The notes under the pieces: model-generated
What the model saw: the letters and a program-made list of their open reading frames with translations, nothing else
The model's database searches: none
Told to the model about the DNA's origin: nothing
In this document: piece by piece, positions 24,283-31,795 of the stretch
Numbering within the stretch: position 1 is the stretch's first letter
How the letters are laid out: every line of letters begins with the position of its first letter
From: Planctomycetota bacterium
GTDB lineage: Bacteria > Planctomycetota > Phycisphaerae > SM23-33
DNA: 64,000 bases
Assembly (NCBI GenBank): GCA_022705325.1
Contig: JAKJER010000004.1
Coordinates: 255,724-319,723 of the forward strand
Direction: 5' to 3'
Made by a program: the position numbers and the translations under genes

Positions 24283-25863
24283 TTACTCGGCCGGCTTCTC
24301 GTCGGCCTGGCTCTCGGCCTCGCCCGGCTCGGCGGCGGGCTCTGCCGCCTGCTCCTGCTCGCCCTGGGCGGGGGCCTCTTCCTGCTCGGTGATAGTGGCC
24401 CGCTCGATCAGGATGTCCAGGGCCTTCTGCTCGGCGATGGCGCCGGCCAGCGACGCCAGCGATCCGTCGGCCTGCATGTCCTGCTTGAGCCGCTCCGGGC
24501 GCACGACCCGACCGTCGGGGGGGCTGGCCTGATGGGCCATGGCCGCGATGCGGGCGTTGATCTCCTCGTCGCCGATCTCGATCTTCTCGTTCTGGGCGAT
24601 CTGGCCCAGGATGAAGGAGACCTTGAGTTCGCGGACGGCTTCTTCGCTGGCGGCGGCCTGCAGCTCGGTCAGGCGCTCGTCGATCTGCTCGCGGGGCACG
24701 CCGCGGTAGAGCAGGTCCATGTAGCGGCGCTGGACCAGCCGGGCCGTCTGGCGCTCCGCCGCTCCGGCGGGCACGTCGATCTTGACGTTGTCCAGGAGGT
24801 ACTGCACGGTCTGGTCCCGGAGGGCCTGTTGGATCTCGGAGTCCAGACGGGCCTGCATGTTCCCCCGCACCGCGGAGCGGAGTTCGTCGATGCCGTCCAC
24901 GCCCATCTGTTGGGCGAACTGGTCGTTCAGCTCGGGCAGCTTGCGGGCCTGGATGGACTTGACGGTCAGCTCCACGGTCAGTTCCTTCTCGCGCCAGGTC
25001 TCCCTGGGGTGGGCCAGCGGCACCTTGACGGCGAGCTGGGCGGAATCGCCGGGCTTCTTGCCCTCGAGCTGGTTGCCCAGGTCCACCAGGGGCAGGCCCT
25101 CGACCTGGCCCGGGGCCACGCGGAGGTTCAGGTCCTTCTCCTCGAGCGGATCGATCCCCTCGCCGCTGATCTTCGCGTCGGCGGTGACCATGTCGTTGCG
25201 ACCGGCCGGGCCCTCCGACGGCTCGTAGGTCGAGTACTGCTGGCGGAACTCGTTGAGCACCTGGTCGATCCGCTCGTCGGTGATTTCGACCTTGGGGCGT
25301 TTGAGCGGGATGCCCGTGGTCTCGGGCAGTTCGAACTCCGGCGCGACCTCGACCTCGAAGGAGTACTGCATGTCGCCGTCCTCGGGCAACTGGATGGCGT
25401 CCAGGTCCAGGTCGGGCTCGCCGACGGTGTTGAGCTTGGCCTTCTCGATGACGGAGGTCAGGCTCTCGCCGACCAGCGAGTTGCGGACGTCCTGCGAGAC
25501 GTCCTTGCCGAATCGCTTCTCGATGAGGCGGCGCGGGGCGTGTCCGATGCGGAAGCCCGGCACGAGGGCGGTCTTGGCCAACTCGCCGAACATCTCGTCC
25601 CGCTTGGCCTCGATGCGGTCGCGGGGGACGGTGACGGTGACCTTCTTCTTGAGCACGCCCACGTCCTCGGTCTGGATGCCGTATTCCGGCAGGCCGTCGC
25701 CGGCTTCTTCGATCTCGCCGGCCTCTTCAATATGGGTGGCTTCCTCGGCCGTAACGGCTTCCTCGCCCTGTACGACCTGTTCAGGCTGGAGGGCTTCCTC
25801 GGCTTGGGGCGATTCCTGCTGGGGCTTGGGGGCGTCCTGGGAGTCTTGCGTCTGGTCGGGCAT
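24283..25863 (-). CDS. tig: Trigger factor with long acidic N- and C-terminal extensions
   Basis: A 526-residue ribosome-associated chaperone and peptidyl-prolyl isomerase. After an acidic, Gln/Glu-rich extension of about 75 residues (QPEQVVQGEEAVTAEEATHI), the ribosome-binding domain starts at VTVTVPRDRIEAKRDE with the signature ALVPGFRIGHAPRRLI. The FKBP-like domain is weak (EGPAGRNDMVTADAKISGEG), followed by the helical C-terminal cage. The last 35 residues are Glu/Ala/Gln-rich. Standard trigger factors are about 430-450 residues and lack the N-terminal extension, which precedes the ribosome-docking region and could change how it meets the nascent chain. Start at 25863 is preceded by aggacc. 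Confidence 0.9.
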   Translation of the reverse strand: MPDQTQDSQDAPKPQQESPQAEEALQPEQVVQGEEAVTAEEATHIEEAGEIEEAGDGLPEYGIQTEDVGVLKKKVTVTVPRDRIEAKRDEMFGELAKTALVPGFRIGHAPRRLIEKRFGKDVSQDVRNSLVGESLTSVIEKAKLNTVGEPDLDLDAIQLPEDGDMQYSFEVEVAPEFELPETTGIPLKRPKVEITDERIDQVLNEFRQQYSTYEPSEGPAGRNDMVTADAKISGEGIDPLEEKDLNLRVAPGQVEGLPLVDLGNQLEGKKPGDSAQLAVKVPLAHPRETWREKELTVELTVKSIQARKLPELNDQFAQQMGVDGIDELRSAVRGNMQARLDSEIQQALRDQTVQYLLDNVKIDVPAGAAERQTARLVQRRYMDLLYRGVPREQIDERLTELQAAASEEAVRELKVSFILGQIAQNEKIEIGDEEINARIAAMAHQASPPDGRVVRPERLKQDMQADGSLASLAGAIAEQKALDILIERATITEQEEAPAQGEQEQAAEPAAEPGEAESQADEKPAE

Positions 25864-26339
25864 GAGAGGGTCCTGCGCTAGATATTCAGGCCACGCTGCG
25901 ACCAGGCGCATCCCGATGATGCGCCCCCGGCAACGTGTCAGCCTGTCGTCCGCAGCCATTGTAGGGGCCTGCCAGGCCGCCTGCGGACAAGGTCGAAGAG
26001 ACTATCCACTTTCCCCGGCTGCGTCAAGCGGTATTTCCGCAGGTTGCCTGCGCTGCCCCCCCAGGAGCGGTTCGCGGGCAGGATCCCGGCCGGTCGCAAG
26101 GGCCAGGCCGCCGGCCTGGGCCGGTGCCCCAGCCGCTCCAGGCGTTTCGGGGCGCCTGTGCCCCGAGCGGCGGCTGGTGCGCCGGGGGAAACCTGGGAAT
26201 TTCGCCCGGAAGGGGGCTAGGCGCTTTTGGGGCGTGGGCGTATAATCGCACAACTGTGACGGCTCGCCCGTGGGGCCGCGCCGTCCTTCTTGTTTTCGCG
26301 CAAAGTGAGGATCCTTTGGATCAAACGAAGGAGATGGTC
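25864..26339. other. Divergent gap between tig and the PEP-CTERM gene with strong stem-loops
   Basis: No gene is seen in these 476 bases. They hold consecutive G+C-rich stem-loops: a palindrome at 26101-26122 (GGCCAGGCC..GGCCTGGGCC) and a long compound stem at 26123-26183 in which GGTGC pairs with GCGCC, CAGCCGCTC with GAGCGGCGGCTG, and CAGGCG with CGCCTG around a TTTCGGGG loop. No known riboswitch or RNA family was recognised. A TATAAT box follows at 26241. Confidence 0.5.
26241..26246 (+). promoter_or_regulatory. -10 box for the PEP-CTERM gene
   Basis: A perfect TATAAT, 93 bases before the ATG at 26340. No good -35 box stands 16-18 bases upstream, so an activator or another sigma factor may be needed. 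Confidence 0.5.
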
Positions 26340-29300
26340 ATGGTTCGTCCCTATTCTCTTCTTGCCGTACTGGTGCTGTTTGTCGCGGTCCTGACGGCCT
26401 TGCCCTGCCAGGCCGGCACGATCTATCAGGGCGCCGGCTCCGCTCTCACGGTGGAGGCCGAGAATGCAGACAGCGTCACCAGCGCCGGCGCCAAGTTCTG
26501 GGTCCCCGTGGACGCAACGCCGACGGCGACCTCCCCGGTTGGCAACCCCATCCTGCCGGGAACGACCAACGCCTCGGGCGGGGTGGCGATGCTGACGGAC
26601 TTCGGCATTACCGACAACCAGAGCACCATGACCTACAAGCTTCAGTTCGCCCAGGCCGGCACGTATCGCCTATACGTCCGCTGCAGCATGTTCGAGGACG
26701 GCGGCGCCGCGGGCTATGGCAACGAGGACTCGTTCTTCCGTCCCAACGATTTCAACGTCGCCTGCGGGACGTCGAACATCGTCACAGGCTTCTCCACGAC
26801 CAACGTGGAAGGCGTCTTCGGCTGGCACAACACGGGAGGCAACTACACCGTCACGCCCGCCCAGGTCGGCGCGGTGCTGACGTTCAACATCGGAAACCGC
26901 GAGAGCGGCTTCACGATGGACCGCCTGGCCTTCAGCCCGGTCACCAACCTCAGCGGGTCGGCCCTGGACGCCAAGGCCAACTCGGCCACCGTCGTCACCA
27001 ACTTCACCGGCGGCGGGGCGGACACGGACTGGTCCACCACGGGCAACTGGGACAACGGCGAGCCGACCACCGCCGCCATCGCCCTGATCGGCGGGGGCCG
27101 GACTGTGGCCCTGACCGCCTCGGGCGAGCAGGCCTACGACGTGATCATCGGGCATAACCAGGCTGTCTCGCCGGGCAACGGCGTGCTGAACCAGACGGGC
27201 GGGAGCCTCGCGGTGGCCGACCGGATCGTGCTGGGCGAAGGCGGGGCCTCCGGCACGTACCGCATGACGGCCGGGACGGCGACCGTCGCCGACGGGGTGT
27301 TCGACGGCGGCGGGACGAGCACGCTGCAGGTCGACGAAGGGACGATGACGATCAACGGCGGGGGGCTCAGCGTGGATACCCTCCGCGTGGGCCTGATGGA
27401 TACCGATAACGGCACATCCGCCCTGACCGTCCAGGGCGGGGCGGTTTCGGTCGGGACCGGCGGCGAGACCATGGACGTCGGGCGGCGCCCCACCCTCAAC
27501 ATGGCTTCGGGCAAGTCGCACGCGGCAACGGCGGATTTCTCCGCTTCCTCGGGCGTCACGATTGACGTCAGTCAACTGCGGTTGGGCACCATCGATGGCG
27601 CCCCCAGCGGGGACAGCACCGTCAAAGGCGAACTGAAGCTCTCTACCAGCGGGACCAACAGCATCACGGCCGGGAGCATTCTGGTAAGCGATTCGTCCGA
27701 CCGGGGCAACATCGCGCTGAGCGCCATCCGCCTCGGCTCGGGTTCCAACACGATCGCGACCGACACGTTCACCCTGGGCGGGCGCAAGGGTGCCGGCGAG
27801 GTGACCATCGCTTCCGGCGGGACGCTGACGCTCACGGGCAAGAGCGGTGCGGCGGCGGACCTGGACCTGGCCATGAGCGTAGACGGGACCGGGACGGCCG
27901 GCACGGGGAACATGAACCTTGGCGGCGGGACGTTCAACGCCACCATTGACGTGCTTCGCATGGGCAAGCAGAACGGCGGCGGGGGCAGCGCAACCGGAAC
28001 GCTGAGCTTCGACGCGGGCACGGTCACGGCCAACAGCGTGAGCATGGGCATCGGCAGCAAGGGCATCGGCGTGATCAATCAGCGCGGCGGGACGTTCACC
28101 GTCAGCGGAAGCGTCGCCGACGGCGGCGGGTCCAGCACGGTCAACGTCTACGGCGGGACGATGAACGTCGGCGGGAGCCTGACGATCGACGCCCTCAACG
28201 TCGGCTTCAACGGACGAACAGGGACGGTCGACGTGAATGGCGCCGTCAGCATCGGCACCGGCAGCCAGACGCTCTACTGGGGCCGGCGCGACTCGGGCGA
28301 CAGCGATTCCAAGGCCGTTCTGGACTTCAGCGCGGCCCCCTCAGTCAACGTCAATGTGACCAACCTGAACCTGGGCACGATTACGTCCGGCGGCGGGCAG
28401 CAGGCCTGGGCGGAGGTCACGCTGTCGACCAGCGGGCCCAACACCATCACCGCCGCCAGCCTGATGCTGGGCGACTCCACGCAGGCCGTCAACACCAGCG
28501 ATCCGACCATCCTGCGGCTCGGCGCCGACAACACGATCAATGCCGGCACGTTCACCATCGCCGGGCGCAAGAGCGCGGCCGAGGTCAAGTTCGCCGCAGC
28601 CGGCGGGGTGCTGACGCTGGGCTCGCAGGCCGACCCGATCGACAATCTCCGGATTGGTTACAACAACGTCGACACGGGCTCCGTGAACCAGGGCCTGCTG
28701 AACGGCACGGACGGGACGATCAACGCCTGGGTGGACCAGGTGGTGATCGGGCACCATGACAAAGGCGCCGGCGCGGGGCAGGGCACGCTCACGTTGACCG
28801 ACGGCACGTTCAACGCCAACAGCATCCTCCTGGCCAGGCCTGGGGCGACCGGCACCAGTTCGAACCCGGCCAACACCACAGGCACGATCAACCTGGCCGG
28901 CGGGACGCTGTCGGCTGGGTCCATCACCAAGGGCGCCGGCACCGCCGACGTGAACTTCACCGCCGGCATTCTGCACGTGGACAGCTTCGGCTTCACCCTC
29001 GATCAGGACGGCGGGACGCTCGCGCCGGGCCGCTCGATCGGGACGACTCGCATCCTGGGCGACTACAACCAGAACGCCGGCCTGCTGGAGATCGAGATCG
29101 ACGGCACGGCCGGGCCCGGCGTCGCGGGCGGCAACGATCTGCTGATCGTCGACGGGGAGTTGACCCTGAACGGAGAGCTGGCCCTGCTGTTCGGGTACGA
29201 CGTGCGGGAGATGGACCAGTGGCTGATCCTGTCCAACCAGGGCAGCCTGCCCACGCCCGAGTGGGAAGGGCTTGAAGAAGGCAGCATCTTCTACAGGCCC

Positions 29301-29450
29301 GGATCGGCCTACCCGCTCTTTATCACCTACCTGGGCGGCGACGGCAACGACGTGGTGCTGACGGCCGTGCCCGAGCCGGTCACGCTGCTGGCCCTGCTGG
29401 CCGGCGCGGGAAGCATCGGCGGGTACGTACGGCGGAGGCGGCGGAACTGA
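26340..29450 (+). CDS. PEP-CTERM surface protein with carbohydrate-binding-like and autotransporter-type repeats
   Basis: A 1036-residue secreted protein. Signal peptide LLAVLVLFVAVLTALPCQA, then a CBM6/malectin-like module (about residues 28-205: TVEAENADSVTS, YRLYVRCSMFEDG, FTMDRLAFSPV). From about 215 to 960 it consists of repeated beta-helix-forming units typical of PEP-CTERM/autotransporter-associated repeats (WSTTGNWDNGEPT, VLNQTGGSLAVADRIVLGEG, TYRMTAGTATV, INLAGGTLSAGSI). The C-terminus is a classical PEP-CTERM sorting signal: VPEPVTLLALLAGAGS followed by RRRRR. Exosortase is expected to cut and anchor it; none is in the window. Start at 26340 is chosen because aaggag at 26328-26333 is spaced 6 bases from it; an ATG at 26334 overlaps that site. 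Confidence 0.9.
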   Translation: MVRPYSLLAVLVLFVAVLTALPCQAGTIYQGAGSALTVEAENADSVTSAGAKFWVPVDATPTATSPVGNPILPGTTNASGGVAMLTDFGITDNQSTMTYKLQFAQAGTYRLYVRCSMFEDGGAAGYGNEDSFFRPNDFNVACGTSNIVTGFSTTNVEGVFGWHNTGGNYTVTPAQVGAVLTFNIGNRESGFTMDRLAFSPVTNLSGSALDAKANSATVVTNFTGGGADTDWSTTGNWDNGEPTTAAIALIGGGRTVALTASGEQAYDVIIGHNQAVSPGNGVLNQTGGSLAVADRIVLGEGGASGTYRMTAGTATVADGVFDGGGTSTLQVDEGTMTINGGGLSVDTLRVGLMDTDNGTSALTVQGGAVSVGTGGETMDVGRRPTLNMASGKSHAATADFSASSGVTIDVSQLRLGTIDGAPSGDSTVKGELKLSTSGTNSITAGSILVSDSSDRGNIALSAIRLGSGSNTIATDTFTLGGRKGAGEVTIASGGTLTLTGKSGAAADLDLAMSVDGTGTAGTGNMNLGGGTFNATIDVLRMGKQNGGGGSATGTLSFDAGTVTANSVSMGIGSKGIGVINQRGGTFTVSGSVADGGGSSTVNVYGGTMNVGGSLTIDALNVGFNGRTGTVDVNGAVSIGTGSQTLYWGRRDSGDSDSKAVLDFSAAPSVNVNVTNLNLGTITSGGGQQAWAEVTLSTSGPNTITAASLMLGDSTQAVNTSDPTILRLGADNTINAGTFTIAGRKSAAEVKFAAAGGVLTLGSQADPIDNLRIGYNNVDTGSVNQGLLNGTDGTINAWVDQVVIGHHDKGAGAGQGTLTLTDGTFNANSILLARPGATGTSSNPANTTGTINLAGGTLSAGSITKGAGTADVNFTAGILHVDSFGFTLDQDGGTLAPGRSIGTTRILGDYNQNAGLLEIEIDGTAGPGVAGGNDLLIVDGELTLNGELALLFGYDVREMDQWLILSNQGSLPTPEWEGLEEGSIFYRPGSAYPLFITYLGGDGNDVVLTAVPEPVTLLALLAGAGSIGGYVRRRRRN

Positions 29451-29652
29451 TCGCGGACCGGCGCGCTCGTAAGACGGCGCCTGTGCGGGTCGCAGCGCCC
29501 CGGCAGCCGGGGGCATCGCGCCCACCAGAAGAAGAACGGTCGCCGACTTGCCAGCTCGACGGTCAGACTGGACTGCGTGATCGCCGCCGGGCCGGACGAG
29601 AAGACCCGCCGAAACCTCCGGCAGGCAGTGGACATGCAGGAAGACGGGCTGC

Positions 29653-29674
29653 GGGGGGGGGGGGGGGGGGGGGG
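29653..29674 (+). repeat. Run of 22 G
   Basis: Twenty-two consecutive G residues in the gap after the PEP-CTERM gene. The 13-mer GACTTGCCAGCTC occurs on both sides (29545-29557 and 29677-29689). It may be a slippage-prone tract or a sequencing/assembly artefact. Confidence 0.9.
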
Positions 29675-29688
29675 CGGACTTGCCAGCT

Positions 29689-29744
29689 CCCAGTCCCCAG
29701 TGCCTGATCCCTGTTCTCTCGTCCCTTTTCCCTGATCTCTGACG
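29689..29744. repeat. Eight degenerate heptamers abutting the FAD-protein gene
   Basis: An exact 7-base period holds for eight units: CCCAGTC, CCCAGTG, CCTGATC, CCTGTTC, TCTCGTC, CCTTTTC, CCTGATC, TCTGACG. The array ends at the base before the stop codon of the convergent gene. Confidence 0.85.
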
Positions 29745-30857
29745 TCAGATGCTTTCGCCGCGCAGCAGCGTTCGGGTGAACTTGGGCAGGATGCGTTTGT
29801 TGACGAACAGCAGGGGCAGGAGCATCTGGAGGGAGGTGCTGGGGGGGCGGAGGCTATTGGCCAGATGTTGGCGCCAGGAGGTCTTGAAGTGCATCAGGGC
29901 CTCCTGAGTCTTGGGGGTCTTCAGGGCGTCCAGGGCGGCCTGGCAGGCCAGCAGGGCGGACTGGATCGTCGGTGCGAGAGTCTGCCCGGTGATGCTGTCG
30001 GCGAATCCGCCGGCTGTGCCCGCCAGCAGGCATCGTTTCGCCACGTGCGTTTCCATCTCCAGGGCTGCACCGGCCGGCGGATACCAGACGGCGCCCTTGG
30101 CCTTGTTCAGCGCAAGGGCGTTGATCAGTCCGGCGGCCTGGAGAGAGCGGACCATCGTGGACAGCTCGATCGCCCGGTTCCCCGAGGCCTTGGACGTGGA
30201 GATGATTCGCATGTGAACGGTCGTGCCTGCCTGGTAGAACATGCCCAGTTCGCTCCGCTCGGGCTGCTCGACCACGTGCATGACTCCGGGCTTGAGCGGG
30301 CCGCCGCCCTTTCTGCCGACGGGCACGTCCAGGGCGACCACCGTCAACGACGACTGGGGCGCGGTGCGTCCGGGCTGAGAGAGGGCGGCCAGGGCGTCGG
30401 TGGGATTGCTGTTGACGTTGATCAGGAGCCTGGCGGCGACCGGGGCGTTCACCACGGTGACGTGATCTTCCGCAAGTTCCAGGCTGGGGCGTTCCTTCAG
30501 GATCACGCTGGACGCGCCGGCCTTGTGGGCCTCGCGGCGAAGGGCCTGCGCCAGGTCGGCCGCGCGGACAAAGTACCCGGCTACCCCCCGCGAGACCATG
30601 TCGGCCCGCTTGTCCAGCTTGTTGCTGTGGTAGACGACGGTCTTGAAGGCGGTGGTCTTGGCCTTGGTGATCAGGCCTTTGGGCAGTTGGGGAAGTCGAA
30701 GAAGCTCCTTGGGGATCCAGTCGATCAGGGGGCACTCGACCGGGGCCGAGGGCGCGGCGACCACCACGACATTGCACTTCTTGCGTGCCAGAAAATAAGC
30801 GGCTGCGTACGCCGCCGGGTTTGAGCCCAGGACGGCAATGTCGTGGATCCGGGTCAT
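29745..30857 (-). CDS. FAD/NAD(P)-binding oxidoreductase-like protein
   Basis: A 370-residue protein beginning MTRIHDIAVLGSNPAAYAAA, a dinucleotide-binding betaalphabeta start in which the usual GxGxxG is altered to GSNPAA. A second nucleotide-fold feature late in the chain (CLLAGTAGGFADSITGQTLA, about residues 275-295) matches the FAD-side motif of geranylgeranyl-reductase / tryptophan-halogenase-like flavoproteins. The changed first motif makes true FAD binding uncertain. The substrate is unknown. The chosen ATG lies 8 bases after a TACTGT box and has no ribosome binding site. A longer GTG start at 30938 is possible. It follows the ACT-domain gene on the same strand. Confidence 0.6.
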   Translation of the reverse strand: MTRIHDIAVLGSNPAAYAAAYFLARKKCNVVVVAAPSAPVECPLIDWIPKELLRLPQLPKGLITKAKTTAFKTVVYHSNKLDKRADMVSRGVAGYFVRAADLAQALRREAHKAGASSVILKERPSLELAEDHVTVVNAPVAARLLINVNSNPTDALAALSQPGRTAPQSSLTVVALDVPVGRKGGGPLKPGVMHVVEQPERSELGMFYQAGTTVHMRIISTSKASGNRAIELSTMVRSLQAAGLINALALNKAKGAVWYPPAGAALEMETHVAKRCLLAGTAGGFADSITGQTLAPTIQSALLACQAALDALKTPKTQEALMHFKTSWRQHLANSLRPPSTSLQMLLPLLFVNKRILPKFTRTLLRGESI

Positions 30858-30865
30858 GTCGCGAT

Positions 30866-30894
30866 ACAGTACCCTTGCGCCGGTCCAGTAGCAA
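30866..30894 (-). promoter_or_regulatory. Possible promoter giving a leaderless mRNA for the FAD protein
   Basis: On the minus strand: TTGCTA (30889-30894), a 17-base spacer, TACTGT (30866-30871), then 8 bases to ATG. Both boxes are imperfect. Confidence 0.35.
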
Positions 30895-30941
30895 GCGTCT
30901 AATCTGCGTGGCTCCGGGGCCGGCAGGGCGTCGCGCACCGG

Positions 30942-31421
30942 CTAGCCGGTCAGCCCGGGCGAGAGGTCCTCTTCCCCCAGCAGCGTGATGTGGTGACGCA
31001 GCAACACCTCGCGGGAGGCCACCAGGTCGTCCACGTGGAAGACCATGATCGGCAGGCCCTGGTGCTGCACGATCAGCGGATAGGCGAAGTGGACATTGAT
31101 CTCCGCCCGCAGCAGAAGGCCGCAGATGGCCGCCATCGAGTCCTGCCCCGACAGCCGAACCAGCAGGACTTCGCTTTCGGTGAACGGCGTGTTGTGCTTC
31201 CGGAGGGCGGCCTTGCCCTTCTCGCTGACCTGGAAGACCAGGCGGATCACCGCCCAGTCGGTGGAGTCCACGATCGACAGTCCGACGATCGCCACGTCCT
31301 GGCTGACCATGAAATCCAGCATTTCCTTGAGTTGCCCGACACGGTTGGCCAGGAAGATGCTGAACTGCACGGCGGTTGGGGCCTTGTAACGCTGCTCGGT
31401 CTGGATCGGCAACCGTGTCAT
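30942..31421 (-). CDS. Tandem ACT-domain regulatory protein
   Basis: A 159-residue protein of two ACT-like halves. The first (about residues 17-72) reads AVQFSIFLANRVGQLKEMLDF and VAIVGLSIVDSTDWAVIRLVF. The second (about 83-135) reads EVLLVRLSGQDSMAAICGLL and INVHFAYPLIVQHQGLPIMVF. ACT pairs usually bind amino acids and control enzymes or act alone as sensors; the ligand is not evident. A perfect TATAAT lies 5 bases before the ATG, so the mRNA may lack a leader. The flavoprotein gene follows 84 bp later. Confidence 0.8.
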   Translation of the reverse strand: MTRLPIQTEQRYKAPTAVQFSIFLANRVGQLKEMLDFMVSQDVAIVGLSIVDSTDWAVIRLVFQVSEKGKAALRKHNTPFTESEVLLVRLSGQDSMAAICGLLLRAEINVHFAYPLIVQHQGLPIMVFHVDDLVASREVLLRHHITLLGEEDLSPGLTG

Positions 31422-31426
31422 GTTCC

Positions 31427-31432
31427 ATTATA
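31427..31432 (-). promoter_or_regulatory. -10 box TATAAT five bases before the ACT-protein ATG
   Basis: The minus strand reads CTTATAATGGAACATG. With a normal 6-8 base distance the transcript would start at or within the ATG. No -35 box of good quality is seen. Confidence 0.55.
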
Positions 31433-31499
31433 AGCGGTCTGGCCTCCCTCGTCCCCGGGTTCTCTCCGTCTGCCAGGCGATAACTGCAAACTTACGCGG

Positions 31500-31526
31500 T
31501 TGACAGATTGCGCAAACTAGTACAGA
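31500..31526 (+). promoter_or_regulatory. Candidate promoter in the gap before the MMPL operon
   Basis: A perfect TTGACA at 31500-31505 is followed, after a short 15-base spacer, by TACAGA at 31521-31526. The gap 31422-31791 otherwise holds one small ORF (31679-31795) and no recognised element. A second -10-like TACGAT lies close before that ORF. Confidence 0.35.
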
Positions 31527-31678
31527 GAAGCCGGGGCACAGGCAGGACCGCAGGGAATTCCGATGTCTTGGCAACTGCGCCTTCTACAATTGGTTACGGT
31601 TCTTACTGTTCCGGGGTAGCGTTCTGGCACGATTGTTGCTTTTTAGTCGGGTATACGATAGAAACGAGAGGCCGATAC

Positions 31679-31795
31679 ATGGACTGTACCGTCAAGAAGC
31701 TGAACAACAGGATCGGGCGGAGAGCCCGCCCGGGCGGGTGGTTCAGCCGCCAGTGCGGCCGAACGTGGACCGCCAGGCAAAGGAGCCGCGCATGA
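31679..31795 (+). CDS. Small basic ORF coupled to the MMPL exporter gene
   Basis: A 38-codon ORF, MDCTVKKLNNRIGRRARPGG and on to a basic C-terminus. The ATG has gagagg at 31666-31671, 7 bases away. Its TGA overlaps the ATG of the exporter gene (ATGA, 31792-31795). The good spacing and the exact overlap argue for translation, either as a small protein or as a leader that couples ribosomes to the exporter gene. It has no recognised relatives. Confidence 0.45.
   Translation: MDCTVKKLNNRIGRRARPGGWFSRQCGRTWTARQRSRA

Noticed and set aside
25864..26339. Known riboswitch, RNase P, SRP or tmRNA
   Set aside because: None of the conserved cores of these RNAs could be found; only G+C-rich stems are present.
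29483..29707. 74-codon ORF across the G22 tract
   Set aside because: It reads poly-Gly through the homopolymer and has no ribosome binding site; it is not a credible protein.
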